The notes under the pieces are model-generated. The model was not told where the DNA came from. It saw nothing but the letters and a program-made list of their open reading frames with translations, and did no database searches. Below are positions 49,107 to 58,374 of a stretch of 64,000 bases of DNA, piece by piece. The position numbers and the translations under genes were made by a program. Origin of the DNA: Polyangiaceae bacterium. GTDB lineage: Bacteria > Myxococcota_A > Polyangia > Polyangiales > Polyangiaceae. Within the stretch, counting starts at the first letter, position 1, and each line of letters begins with the position of its first letter. The stretch spans positions 45,132 to 109,131 of the forward strand of contig JABFXY010000037.1 in NCBI GenBank assembly GCA_013361525.1. Direction: 5' to 3'.

Positions 49107-50257
49107 AATTCCCCCGCCATTTGAATGCCGCCGGGCGACGGGCCGATGCTCATGGTCGTGACGCCGAGCGCCCTGAGCGCCGCGTTCGGTGCATCGGGCG
49201 AATGTGCGTAGTGGAACAGGTACGGCATCGCGAAGCCGGAGGCCGTCCCGAAGACGGCGCCGACGAGGACGTCGCTGAGGTAGTGCTGATCCGATGCGAC
49301 GCGCAGGAGCGCAACGGCGCTCGCCGTAAGCATCGTGCCGGCGCAAGGGATCGCTTCGACCGGGCCGCCGCCGTAGATCGGCACATTGATGTGGTGCGTG
49401 CAGGTGAGCGCCGCGAGCGTGAAGGCGGCGGTGGCGTGGCCGCTGAAGAAGCTTCGGAAGCGATTGCTGCCGAGGCAGTCGCTGCTCTTCGCGGTGTCGC
49501 CTTCGGAGCAAATGCTGCGCGCGTACGGCCGCTCGCGACCGACGAGACCCGCGACGAGGCTGTTGAGGCCTGCCGAGAAGCTCACGGTCTGCGCATCGAT
49601 GAGCGCCATCTGCAGCGCCGTCGATCCCTTGTCGTGGTACCACCACGTGACGAACAGCGTGTCGACGAGGCGCTGGTTGATGAGGAGCACGAGCCCGATG
49701 TCGCTCACGTCGCGCGCGACCAGCGAGTCGTCGAAGTCGGTGAGGCGAAGTGCGTTGCGCGCGGCCTCGTCGAAGCCGTTCGTTCCGCGCCAGTTCTCCA
49801 TGCCCGGGATGGCTTGAGAGCCGACGGCGAGCGCGCCCTGACCGAGCATCAGACCCAGGTGCGCATAGCCGAACTTCGGCCACGTCCACTCGAGACGCGC
49901 CGCGAGCGAAGACGACGGCTCCGTCACGCGGCGCGGACCGGGAGGCGCGGGGTGCCGGCCGGCCGAGGTGATGACGTCGACCTCGGGTGGCTTCGTCGAC
50001 GTGTTGGATCCGGGAGGATTCCGGCCGTTTTGTGCCAGGGCGTCGGCAGGATCGGCGGCGGGTTGCAGCGCGACCTTGGGCATCGCCTCTTCGGAGGGCA
50101 CGAGATCCGGCTTCGGATCCGCGGTCGGCTGAGGGGCTGCCGGCGCTGCGGGGGCGGGCGCGGGGTCCGCCGGCTGCGCGAGCGCGACGCCGCTCAACGC
50201 GGTCGTGAAGAGCACCGCTCCGGCCGCAGCACACGCGATGTGCATCCATTCACGCAT
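49103..50257 (-). CDS. PAP2-superfamily phosphatase, secreted or membrane-linked
   Basis: A 384-residue protein: signal peptide (about 1-28), Pro/Ala-rich linker (30-65), and a PAP2 domain with all three motifs: GRERPYAR, FFSGHAT, and RVASDQHYLSD (R-x5-H-x3-D). Such enzymes dephosphorylate lipid phosphates such as PA or undecaprenyl-PP. Start ATG 50257 overlaps the DUF2252 stop by 8 bp; ATG 50245 is an alternative. The downstream barrel-type gene overlaps its stop. Confidence 0.85.
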   Translation of the reverse strand: MREWMHIACAAAGAVLFTTALSGVALAQPADPAPAPAAPAAPQPTADPKPDLVPSEEAMPKVALQPAADPADALAQNGRNPPGSNTSTKPPEVDVITSAGRHPAPPGPRRVTEPSSSLAARLEWTWPKFGYAHLGLMLGQGALAVGSQAIPGMENWRGTNGFDEAARNALRLTDFDDSLVARDVSDIGLVLLINQRLVDTLFVTWWYHDKGSTALQMALIDAQTVSFSAGLNSLVAGLVGRERPYARSICSEGDTAKSSDCLGSNRFRSFFSGHATAAFTLAALTCTHHINVPIYGGGPVEAIPCAGTMLTASAVALLRVASDQHYLSDVLVGAVFGTASGFAMPYLFHYAHSPDAPNAALRALGVTTMSIGPSPGGIQMAGEF

Positions 50258-51431
50258 GGGCCACCGCCGCGACGAAGGTGCTGCGTGAATACGCGAGGTA
50301 CGCCGACTCGAAGATCCCCGCGAGGTAGACCGCGCGATCCAACAGGTCGTCATGATCGTTCGGTGTCGCGAACGGCCCGATATCGCGACGATGCGCGTGC
50401 CCGAGGACGTTGCCCACGACGCGCGCGACGTTGAACAGCTTCGGACCGACGCTGAGCCGCGCGAGATCGAGCTTGTCTTCTTCGGGACAGAGCTTGCGCC
50501 CGATGAGCGCACCGAGCGGCGTGTCGTCGAGCGCGACGAGTTGCCTGGGCGGGCTCTTCACGAGCGAGCTGGCCGCCTTCACCACGCGCGAAGCAGGCGC
50601 AACGCCGCTCGGCCCGAAGAACGCCTCCGGCGCGGCGGGCGCGGCCTCCTTGAATTCGAAGAGCCGCTCCGTGCCGCTCTCGTCGGCGACCAGCAACGCG
50701 ATGCGGGCGCGGCCGAGGCTGCCGTTGCCGGCGATGCGATGGGCCGCGTCGACCACTCGCCAGCTCGCGGCGTGCGCCGGAAGCCGCGGACCGAGCGCTC
50801 GGCGATACGAATCGATGATGGAGGGGAGCGCTGCGATCTCCGCGCGATCGAGGTCGAGGTAACGCTCGCCGCGCGAGAACCGGCGCCCGCCGGCCTCGAG
50901 CGGCGCGCGCATGTCGAGCAGCTCCTTGCGGCTGCGTTTGCGCGCGCGGTCGCATAAATCGACGATCGGCTTCGGGAGCGTGGGCGGAGGCGCGCCGCCG
51001 ACGGCCTCGTCGTACGCGGCGAGCAGATCGCTGGCCAGCGCGAGTGACTCCACCGCCGTCGCTTGAAAGCTGCGCCCCGCGAGGAGGACGCTCACCGCGA
51101 GCCGCAACTTGTCGACCCAAACGGGCGCCGTCGTCGCATCGTCGAAGTCGTTCAGATCGAACACCACGTCGTCCGAGTCGGTTCGATACGCGCCCACGTT
51201 CTCGAGGTGCATGTCACCGACGACGTGTCCCGACGGCCCGGCGTCGAGCGTGAGGGAGCGGTTCTCCGCGAGGATCTCGTAGAAGAGCCGCGCGCTGCCG
51301 CGGAAGAACCCGAGCGGGCTCGACGTCAGCTTCTTGTGTTTGCGCAGCGCGAGCTCCGTTCGGTGCCCTGCCACTTCGCGGTCGAGCGCGTTCTGACGGA
51401 CCGCGAGCTCGAACGGATCCGGAACTTTCAA
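50250..51431 (-). CDS. DUF2252 protein
   Basis: A 393-residue cytoplasmic protein with the DUF2252 signature: GDMHLENVGAY (D73, H75, N78) and VVFDLNDFDDA (about 89-99), then FxFKEAAPA and a later VGPKLFNVARVVGNVLGHAHRRD. The HGDxHxxN/DFD pattern is that of aminoglycoside phosphotransferase-like kinases, so this may be a small-molecule or protein kinase; no substrate is known. It is the first gene of the four-gene operon. ATG 51431. Confidence 0.85.
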   Translation of the reverse strand: MKVPDPFELAVRQNALDREVAGHRTELALRKHKKLTSSPLGFFRGSARLFYEILAENRSLTLDAGPSGHVVGDMHLENVGAYRTDSDDVVFDLNDFDDATTAPVWVDKLRLAVSVLLAGRSFQATAVESLALASDLLAAYDEAVGGAPPPTLPKPIVDLCDRARKRSRKELLDMRAPLEAGGRRFSRGERYLDLDRAEIAALPSIIDSYRRALGPRLPAHAASWRVVDAAHRIAGNGSLGRARIALLVADESGTERLFEFKEAAPAAPEAFFGPSGVAPASRVVKAASSLVKSPPRQLVALDDTPLGALIGRKLCPEEDKLDLARLSVGPKLFNVARVVGNVLGHAHRRDIGPFATPNDHDDLLDRAVYLAGIFESAYLAYSRSTFVAAVAHA

Positions 51432-51564
51432 GCGATCCTCAGCACCGACGACGATCGAAGAGGAGGGTCCAAACTGCGCGGAACCCCTACCCTATCAAAG
51501 AGCGTCCGAATCCGGGCGTGGCGTTTTCGTCTTTCAGGCCCGACTCGTCTCCACGCTCATCGCC

Positions 51565-53010
51565 TCAGGTGACGGTCTTTTGCTTGATGGCGCCTTGCTT
51601 CGTCATCCGGTCGTTCTCGACGACGATGAGCCGAGCCAGGACCAGCCAGACGCCGATGAGGGCGATGTTGGTGATCGCGAACGCGCGAACGCCGAGCTTC
51701 AGCCGGTCCGAGAAGAGGAAGACGAGCGCGGCGCTGCCGACGTCGCCGGCACGGACGAAGAACGTGTCGACGGCCTGCTTCGCGACGTACTTCATTCGCC
51801 GTGTCGTCGGCAGCCACAACATGTTGCGAAGAGTGTTGTTGAGCGAATAGTCCGTTGCGTTTTCGGCGATCTTTCCGAAGCGAACGATGCCCCAGACCGG
51901 CAAGAGCGCGATGGTCGTCGCGTCGAGGAGCGCGATGAACGGAAGCATGAAGAACGCACGCCGAAGGCCGAAGAACTTCACGATTCGCGAGACGACGAAG
52001 CTCTGCAAGAAGGCACCGAGGAGGTTTACCCAGAGGTAGAACTGGTTGAACAGCTCCGTGCGTATCGTGGCCGTCTTCGCTTCGTCGCCGCCTCCGAGCT
52101 CGGCCGCATAGGCCTTGACGAGCACGTCCTTCACGAACTCGCTGTTCGTGTTCACCAGTGTGAAAACGAGCGAAAAGAGCGCGATGAGGAGCAGATATCG
52201 ATGCGAGAGAACCAGCCGGAAGGCGCCTTCTTTCGACTCCGCCTCTTTCGGCGCATCTTGTTTGGCTTCCTCCGGCTTCGCGCGCCCGCCTCGCGACTCG
52301 CGCGAATGAACCCAGAGCGCAATGACCGCACTTGCCGCCAGGATCACGGCGGCGAGAAGGAGCAGCGGCGCGATGACGGCCGTGCCTGATCGACCTTCCT
52401 GCTCGGCGCTCTTCTTCAGCTGCTTGATGCTCGTGTCGAGCACCATGCTTCCGACCGCGGAGCCGATGCTCGCGCCGATGCCGATGAGCGGGAACAGGCG
52501 CTTGCCTTGTTCCTCCGTGTAGATGTCGTTGGCGAAGGCCCAATACTGGGCGATCACCATCATGTTGAAGACGCCTACCCAGAGGAAGAAGCCGAGCACG
52601 TAGAGGAGCTGGCCGACGCCCGAACCGGTGAAGGGCAAAACGCCGAGCAGGTAGAACCCGACGAGGTTCGAAACGAAGAACGCCGTCACCCACAGGAGGA
52701 GCTTGTTGCGAGGAACGCTCGAGGCGAACTTCGCGTAGGCGGGCACCGCTCCGAGGAGAGCAATGGCGATCGCCGCGCCCATCCAGGACTTGTACTCGGC
52801 TCCCTTCGGCAAGCCGGTGATCAGCGAATCGCGGATCGGCTTGATGACGTAGTACGACGCGAGCAGCAGAAAGAGGCCGAACGACAGCAGCGCCGCGGTC
52901 ACCCCTTCCCCGGCGCGGACGTCGGCGAAGACGCGCAGGACCCGATCGAGGAGGCTCAGCCGAGCGGCGCCGGGCGTACCGTCGTCGCGTTGGGCATGCT
53001 CGTCAGCCAT
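51565..53010 (-). CDS. NTT/ADP-ATP translocase-like membrane carrier
   Basis: A 481-residue protein with about twelve membrane spans (about 40-460). The start AGEGVTAALLSFGLFLLLASYYVIKPIRDSLIT matches the Npt1/Npt2 (NTT) carrier/MFS group; GKRLFPLIGIGASIGSAVGSM is the following conserved loop. Obligate-parasite NTTs exchange ATP for ADP, but free-living homologues have unknown substrates. GTG 53022 is an alternative start. It follows the cyclic-nucleotide-binding-type gene by about 20 bp. Confidence 0.8.
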   Translation of the reverse strand: MADEHAQRDDGTPGAARLSLLDRVLRVFADVRAGEGVTAALLSFGLFLLLASYYVIKPIRDSLITGLPKGAEYKSWMGAAIAIALLGAVPAYAKFASSVPRNKLLLWVTAFFVSNLVGFYLLGVLPFTGSGVGQLLYVLGFFLWVGVFNMMVIAQYWAFANDIYTEEQGKRLFPLIGIGASIGSAVGSMVLDTSIKQLKKSAEQEGRSGTAVIAPLLLLAAVILAASAVIALWVHSRESRGGRAKPEEAKQDAPKEAESKEGAFRLVLSHRYLLLIALFSLVFTLVNTNSEFVKDVLVKAYAAELGGGDEAKTATIRTELFNQFYLWVNLLGAFLQSFVVSRIVKFFGLRRAFFMLPFIALLDATTIALLPVWGIVRFGKIAENATDYSLNNTLRNMLWLPTTRRMKYVAKQAVDTFFVRAGDVGSAALVFLFSDRLKLGVRAFAITNIALIGVWLVLARLIVVENDRMTKQGAIKQKTVT

Positions 53011-53031
53011 GTTCCACGCCACCGCGTCGTT

Positions 53032-53961
53032 TCATCGGACCGGCAACATAGTCGGACTGCCCGCCGCGCGCGAAGCTTGCTCTTCCAAGATCGTCCGCGA
53101 AAGCTCCATCCTCAGGCGCGCCGCGACCTGCGGATGTACCTCGAGGATCGCGAGCTGCGTCGAGGCGCGCATGCGGAAGATGATGCAGGGCGTCTCCGTG
53201 GTGACGCGGTAGGAGCGCGGCATGCCCGCTAGCCCGTCGAGGCCGCCGAGGACCCCGGCGGCCCCGACGCGAACCGACTCGCCCTTCGCGTTTTCGCAGC
53301 GAACGATGCCGTATTCGAGTCGATAGGCGTAGACCGCCGGGTCCCCGATCTCCCAGAGGACCTCGTTCGCACCCGTCCGATACTCCTCCACGTGGCGACA
53401 GAGCTCGGCGATAGCGTCGAGGCTCGCTTGCGCCCACATCGGGGACCTGCGCATCGCGATCATCTTCTCGACGAGGGTCGGCGAGGTGTCGAAGTACACG
53501 CCGGCGTCGACGACGTCGGATGGGGACGGAAGATTTCCGCGACGGTCGAGCAGCGTGCGCGCAGCGAGGCGAATCGTGTTCCGAGCGATCGACGTGCTCT
53601 CGTAGAAGCTCGAGAGCACGACGCTCGCGGGTAGCTCCAGCAGCGTCGCGTTGCTGGTCACGAGCGCTTCGCGCGCGGTCTCCCGTCCGGCGAACAGCGA
53701 CAAGAGACCGACCTCACCGGGCCCGCGCAGCGTTCGCGATTGGTCGCCGTGCCCGATCGTGACCTCGCCCGTCACGAGCAGATAGATTCGATCGAGCAGG
53801 TCTCCTTCGCGAAACAAGAGCGTGCCGCGCGGCGCGAAGGAGAGGTGGGCGTGCTCCGCGAGGAGCGTCAGATCGTCTTCGTCGAGCGCCGCGAACTGCG
53901 GGAGCGTCCGCAAGACGAGCACGCGATCACGAAGGGCGTCCGACGCAATCTCACCCAACAT
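53032..53961 (-). CDS. Protein with two cyclic-nucleotide-binding-type domains
   Basis: A 309-residue protein. Domain 1 (about 20-135; FAPRGTLLFREGDLLDRIYLLVTGEVTIG, GEVGLLSLFAGRETAREALV) and domain 2 (about 190-300; EYRTGANEVLWEIGDPAVYAYRLEYGIVRC) are cNMP_binding/Crp-like beta rolls. Domain 1 keeps a PGEVGLLSLF phosphate-cassette-like turn; domain 2 lacks one. No HTH is seen, so it is not a Crp activator. It overlaps the HEAT-fused carrier gene by 11 bp and precedes the second carrier. Confidence 0.8.
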   Translation of the reverse strand: MLGEIASDALRDRVLVLRTLPQFAALDEDDLTLLAEHAHLSFAPRGTLLFREGDLLDRIYLLVTGEVTIGHGDQSRTLRGPGEVGLLSLFAGRETAREALVTSNATLLELPASVVLSSFYESTSIARNTIRLAARTLLDRRGNLPSPSDVVDAGVYFDTSPTLVEKMIAMRRSPMWAQASLDAIAELCRHVEEYRTGANEVLWEIGDPAVYAYRLEYGIVRCENAKGESVRVGAAGVLGGLDGLAGMPRSYRVTTETPCIIFRMRASTQLAILEVHPQVAARLRMELSRTILEEQASRAAGSPTMLPVR

Positions 53962-56725
53962 GGATCTTCTCCATCATGAGGTGCGCGTGCTCGGCAGCCG
54001 GGTGGACGAGCTTCCTCGGGCCACCGCTCGTTCGTGTGAGCACGTCGATCGCGCGCTCGACGTCGCCGCTGCGTTTGCCCGCCTCGGCGACCTCGCGAAG
54101 CGCGGCGAGCAGCGCGGCCGAGCCCAGCTCGGATGCGTGGTAGGCCGCGGCGTCGCGGAGAACGCCGCTACGGCTCTTCACGAGCCGCCCGACGACCGCG
54201 ACATAGTCGGGCTCGATTCGATCGTGGTAGGCGGCTCCGTAGGACATGCGCGCCTCGTCGTCGATCTCGTCGACGAGCCCGACGACCGCATCTCGCAGCG
54301 GTGAGGCGAGGAGGTTGCTCGTGAGCTCGACGGCGCCCGCGCGGTAGAGGCGCTCGCCGTTCTCGAGCGCGCGATAGATCGCCCCGAAATCGTGCTCCGG
54401 AAACGTGAGGCCGAGGAGGCGGAAGATGCGCCCCACGGCGCTCTTCTCTTTGTCGCGAAGGAGGTCGACGAGCAGCGCGTGGCCGTCGGTGCGGCGCACG
54501 GGATCCGCGACGACGCCGGCCTCCAGGGCGAGCCGTCGGTCCATGGTGCGGTAGGCCCGCGCGACGTCGGCGCGGATTTCGTCTTTCAAGCGCCGCTTGT
54601 CGAGCGCGATGCGCGGATCGCGATCGAGCGCGACGCCGAGCGACACCAACGTGCGGTAGCGCACCATGCCGTCGCTCTCGTGCTCGAGGTTCGCGACGAG
54701 CACGTCGGCGGCATCCGAAGCGTTTGCGGCAACGAGCGCACGGGGCAGGGCCCAGCGCACGACCGGTGCCGTGGAACGATCGCGCAGCGCTCGGACCAGC
54801 GCGTCGAACGAACGCCGGCCGCCTTGCGCGAGCGCGGAGCGGGCGATCTCTTGGACGGGCTCGTCGGCGAGCAACACGACCAGCGCGTCGGCGGCGCGGT
54901 CGGTCGGCAACGCGCCGAGGGCCAACACCGCGGCGGTGCGAACAGGCAGCTCGTGGTCGGAGCTGAGGCGAATCACGATGTCGTCGAGCGCCTCGACGCG
55001 GCGCCACCCGATCGTCTCGGCCGTGACGATCTTGGTCGTCGTGGACGCGTCTCGAAGAAGCTCCTCGAGGCGCGCGCGTCCCTCTTCGGGCTCGAGCGCG
55101 CGCGTCGCGGTCATCGCGGTGATGATCGCCGCGCGAACTTCGGGCGCCTGCTCTTCGCGGAGAGCGTCGGCGAGACCGACCGAGTCCGAAGCGAGCGCGA
55201 CCTTCGCGGCGTAGGCTTCGGCGCGGATACGGGCCGACGCGTGCGAGGCGAGGTACTCGAACGCGTGCGGCGCGAGCCTTCTGCGTTTGCGGGCGAACAA
55301 CCGAAGCGCCGCGATGACGACTTCTTCGTTCGGGTGGTAGAGGATGAGGCCCGGAACGAGGTGATCTTTGCGCTCGCGCTCGAGGAGGGAGAGCGCGGCG
55401 ATCACCTCGGCGGACGACTCGCTGTCGAGCGTGGCCACGAGCGTCTCGAGCGACGCGACGTCGAGCTGAACCGAAACGGAGCGACCGCGATCGTCGAGGA
55501 TCGAGCCGCGGAATTGATCGACGTAGTAGGTGTGCAGGCGGATCGACAAGATCGCCCAGACGGCCGCGACCACGAGCACGACGAAGGCGCTCACGCGCGG
55601 GCCGTTGGCGAGGAGCGCCATCAACAAGATGATCGACGAGGCGAGCACTTGCCCGCCACGTTGCCCGACGATCTCGAGCGCGGTCTTCACCTTGCGCCGG
55701 CCCTCGTCGCTGAGCGGAATGCACAAGAGCTCGAGCCCCGTCTTGTAGATGCCGTGACGGAGCGCGCCGTCCGCGCCCTTCGCGAGGATCGCGACGAAGA
55801 GGCCACCTGTGGCTGCGAGCGCACCACCGCCGATCGTGAGCAGCACCGGGAGGATGGCGACGAGCGTCGACGGCGCGAACCGACGCAAGAGGACGCCGAC
55901 CGCAAGCACCTGCGCCGCGAGCGCGAGGATGTTGAGGACGAGGTACGTCTGCGCGAACGCGGCGGTCAGCCCGTGCGCGGGGATCGTCGCGGCCATCGTC
56001 GACTTGAAGACGTAGTCGGTGAGCGTGACCGTCGTGCTCCCGGCGAGCGCGATACCGACGAGCCTCCAGACGTAGGGCCCGCGCGTCGCGTAGCCGACGT
56101 TCGCGCGGAGGCGAACGAAGAGCGGATCGCCGCTCGGCGCAGTCCGCGCGAGACGCGCGGTCTCGGCGCGGCCAGGCAGGGCGCGCGGCAACCACGCGCT
56201 CGCGAGGAAGCCGGTGCCGGCGGCGAAGACGATCGTTCGCGGCGGCACCCAATGCGCGAAAACGCTGACTGCGGCGCTGCCTGCCACCGCCCCGATCATG
56301 CCGCCGAGCCCGATCAGCCCGTAGAGGCGCTTCGCCTGCGTCGCCGTGAAGACGTCGCCGAGTACCGTCCAGAACTGAACCAAGATCGTCGCCGTGACGA
56401 CGCCCGACCAGACGTAGAGGGTGTAAAGGCCCGCGTCGGCCATCGCCGGAAGAAACACGCCGAGCGCGAGCGTCCCGACGCCTGCGACGGCCGTGTAGAC
56501 GGCGACCTCGAGCCGGCGCGATGAAAAGGCGGCGACGTTTCGCAGCCTCGCGGCGCCGTACGAGAGCACGGCGATCGCGATGTAAACGAAGGGCAGCTTC
56601 GTGCCGGGTATCCGCGCGAGGAAGAGGCCGTCGCGCGCGGACTCCAAGGCCGTGTGGCTCGCCACCAGACCAAAGAGAAACGCGAACGCGATCGCGACCG
56701 GCCAACGCTCGTCACGGCGGATCAA
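53951..56725 (-). CDS. NTT-like carrier fused to HEAT repeats
   Basis: A 924-residue protein. Residues about 10-415 form about twelve membrane spans of the NTT/MFS type (TATQAKRLYGLIGLGGMIGAVAGS, TVTLTDYVFKSTMA). Residues about 420-905 are HEAT/armadillo-like helical repeats (VIAALSLLERERKDHLVPGLILYHPNEEVVIAALRLFAR; LPVRTAAVLALGALPTDRAADALVVLL). The start is TTG 56725 with GAAGGAG 10 nt upstream. HEAT part is probably cytoplasmic and may bind the partner cNMP-type protein. In relatives these parts can be joined in one chain. Confidence 0.85.
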   Translation of the reverse strand: MIRRDERWPVAIAFAFLFGLVASHTALESARDGLFLARIPGTKLPFVYIAIAVLSYGAARLRNVAAFSSRRLEVAVYTAVAGVGTLALGVFLPAMADAGLYTLYVWSGVVTATILVQFWTVLGDVFTATQAKRLYGLIGLGGMIGAVAGSAAVSVFAHWVPPRTIVFAAGTGFLASAWLPRALPGRAETARLARTAPSGDPLFVRLRANVGYATRGPYVWRLVGIALAGSTTVTLTDYVFKSTMAATIPAHGLTAAFAQTYLVLNILALAAQVLAVGVLLRRFAPSTLVAILPVLLTIGGGALAATGGLFVAILAKGADGALRHGIYKTGLELLCIPLSDEGRRKVKTALEIVGQRGGQVLASSIILLMALLANGPRVSAFVVLVVAAVWAILSIRLHTYYVDQFRGSILDDRGRSVSVQLDVASLETLVATLDSESSAEVIAALSLLERERKDHLVPGLILYHPNEEVVIAALRLFARKRRRLAPHAFEYLASHASARIRAEAYAAKVALASDSVGLADALREEQAPEVRAAIITAMTATRALEPEEGRARLEELLRDASTTTKIVTAETIGWRRVEALDDIVIRLSSDHELPVRTAAVLALGALPTDRAADALVVLLADEPVQEIARSALAQGGRRSFDALVRALRDRSTAPVVRWALPRALVAANASDAADVLVANLEHESDGMVRYRTLVSLGVALDRDPRIALDKRRLKDEIRADVARAYRTMDRRLALEAGVVADPVRRTDGHALLVDLLRDKEKSAVGRIFRLLGLTFPEHDFGAIYRALENGERLYRAGAVELTSNLLASPLRDAVVGLVDEIDDEARMSYGAAYHDRIEPDYVAVVGRLVKSRSGVLRDAAAYHASELGSAALLAALREVAEAGKRSGDVERAIDVLTRTSGGPRKLVHPAAEHAHLMMEKIHVG

Positions 56726-56817
56726 AGACGGAATGCTCCTTCGATGGTCCGCTCAACATAGGGCGGCGCGTGCCCCCGGGCGATTGCCCTCTTTTGATGG
56801 TGCGCCGGAAAGTGCGC

Positions 56818-57288
56818 TTACCGCGCGCCCAAACCAGACAACCGGAAAAGTGCGCCCTCGACCCGCGCGCGCGCCGCGAGCACCTCGGCCTCCGCTTCGG
56901 TCAGGCGAACGTCGAGCCGCGCGAGGAGGTACACGACCAGGTCGTGCTCGACCCGGCTCAGCGTCGTCGTGCGCCGATACCCGAGCGACGGGACGACGAC
57001 CCGAACCTCGACGCCTTCGTCGACGGGCGTGACGGTGCGCTCTGCATCCTTCGAACGCGCCAGCTGTCGAACGAGCCCGCGAACGAGCTTCGCGCGTCGC
57101 TGCACGCTTCGCATGGCTCCGTGCTCGTAGAGACGGAAGAACCGGTTTCGCGAATACGTCGACGGCGCGATGACGAGCGCGCAGAGCAGCCCTTCTTCAT
57201 CGAGCGGCACCCCTTCCCCGAGCGGGCGCAGGTCGCTCTCGGGCGGCGCGTCCGTGGCCTTCGCGGCCTTTGCGGAGGGAGGCGTCAT
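56818..57288 (-). CDS. Conserved small protein, unknown function
   Basis: A 156-residue cytoplasmic protein. Residues about 35-150 contain GLLCALVIAPSTYSRNRFFRLYEHGAMRSVQRRAKLVRGLVRQLAR, then a beta part (VRVVVPSLGYRRTTTLSRVEHDLVVYLL) and a helix. No family recognised. Start ATG 57288 has GAGG 7-8 nt upstream. It follows prfA by 8 bp. Confidence 0.7.
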   Translation of the reverse strand: MTPPSAKAAKATDAPPESDLRPLGEGVPLDEEGLLCALVIAPSTYSRNRFFRLYEHGAMRSVQRRAKLVRGLVRQLARSKDAERTVTPVDEGVEVRVVVPSLGYRRTTTLSRVEHDLVVYLLARLDVRLTEAEAEVLAARARVEGALFRLSGLGAR

Positions 57289-57296
57289 CGTCGGCC

Positions 57297-58373
57297 TCAA
57301 CTCGCCTCGGGGCCTTCGCCTTTCAACAGCTCGGCCTGGCGATGGGCGCGGAGCGCGTCGATGAGCTCGTCGAGATCGCCGCCCATGACGCTGTCGAGCT
57401 TGTGGAGCGTGAGCCCGATGCGGTGATCGGTGACGCGGTTCTGCGGGTAGTTGTACGTCCGGACTTTTTGAGCGCGCTCGGCCGTACCGACCATGCCGCG
57501 GCGCTCCGCCGTCAGCGCTTCCTCCGCCTTGCGCTGCTCGATCTCGAGCAGGCGCGACCGAAGGACCTTCATCGCGCGCGCCTTGTTCTTCAGCTGCGAG
57601 CGCTCGTCCTGGCATTTCACGATGATGCCGGTCGGGATGTGACGGATCTGGACGGCGCTGTTCGTCGTGTTGACGCCCTGCCCGCCGGGGCCGCCCGACG
57701 CGGCGATCGAAATTTCGAGGTCTTTGTCGTCGATGTGGACGTCGACCTCGTCCGCCTCGGGGAGGACCGCGACCGTAGCGGTCGACGTGTGGATGCGCCC
57801 CTGCGCCTCCGTCGCCGGAACCCGCTGCACCCGGTGCACACCGCCTTCGTAACGAAGGCGCGCGTACACGTCGGGACCGCTCACGAGGAAGATGACTTCC
57901 TTGTAACCGCCGGCCGCCGCCTCGCTGAGGCTGAGCACCTCGATCGCCCAGCGCCGTCGCTCGGCGTAACGGCTGAGCGTGCGGAAGAGGTCCGCAGCGA
58001 AGAGCGCAGCTTCCTCGCCGCCTTCGCCCTGACGAATCTCGACGACCGTGTTCCTCGACTCGTTCGGATCCTTCGGGAGGAGAAGGACCTGCACCTCGGC
58101 TTGGAGGCGTTCGAGCTGGTCCTCGAGCTCGGGCAGCTCTTCGCGCGCGAGCTCGGCGAGCTCGGGATCCGAGAGCGCTTGTCGATCGTCGTCGATTCGC
58201 TTCTCGATGTCGGTGAGGCGGGCGAAGGCCGTCACGACCGGCTCGAGCTCGGAGCGCTCGCGGTTCAGCTTCGAGAGCTGCTGCGCGTTCGTGAGCACGG
58301 CCTGGCTGCAGAGCAGGTTTTCGAGCTCTACGTAGCGGCGTTGAACGGCCTCGAGCTTGGCGCGGGGGAGCAT
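57297..58373 (-). CDS. prfA: Peptide chain release factor 1
   Basis: RF1 ends translation at UAA and UAG. The 358-residue protein has the codon-reading PAT motif (186-188, in VQRVPATEAQGRIH) and the catalytic GGQ (230-232, in SGGPGGQGVNTT), with N- and C-terminal helical domains of normal length. PAT marks it as RF1, not RF2. It starts 1 bp after the DUF1385 stop. Confidence 0.97.
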   Translation of the reverse strand: MLPRAKLEAVQRRYVELENLLCSQAVLTNAQQLSKLNRERSELEPVVTAFARLTDIEKRIDDDRQALSDPELAELAREELPELEDQLERLQAEVQVLLLPKDPNESRNTVVEIRQGEGGEEAALFAADLFRTLSRYAERRRWAIEVLSLSEAAAGGYKEVIFLVSGPDVYARLRYEGGVHRVQRVPATEAQGRIHTSTATVAVLPEADEVDVHIDDKDLEISIAASGGPGGQGVNTTNSAVQIRHIPTGIIVKCQDERSQLKNKARAMKVLRSRLLEIEQRKAEEALTAERRGMVGTAERAQKVRTYNYPQNRVTDHRIGLTLHKLDSVMGGDLDELIDALRAHRQAELLKGEGPEAS

Positions 58374-58374
58374 C

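Noticed and set aside
54392..56524. A 710-codon plus-strand frame opposite the NTT-HEAT gene
   Set aside because: Antisense to a clear membrane/HEAT protein; Arg/Glu-rich with no fold.
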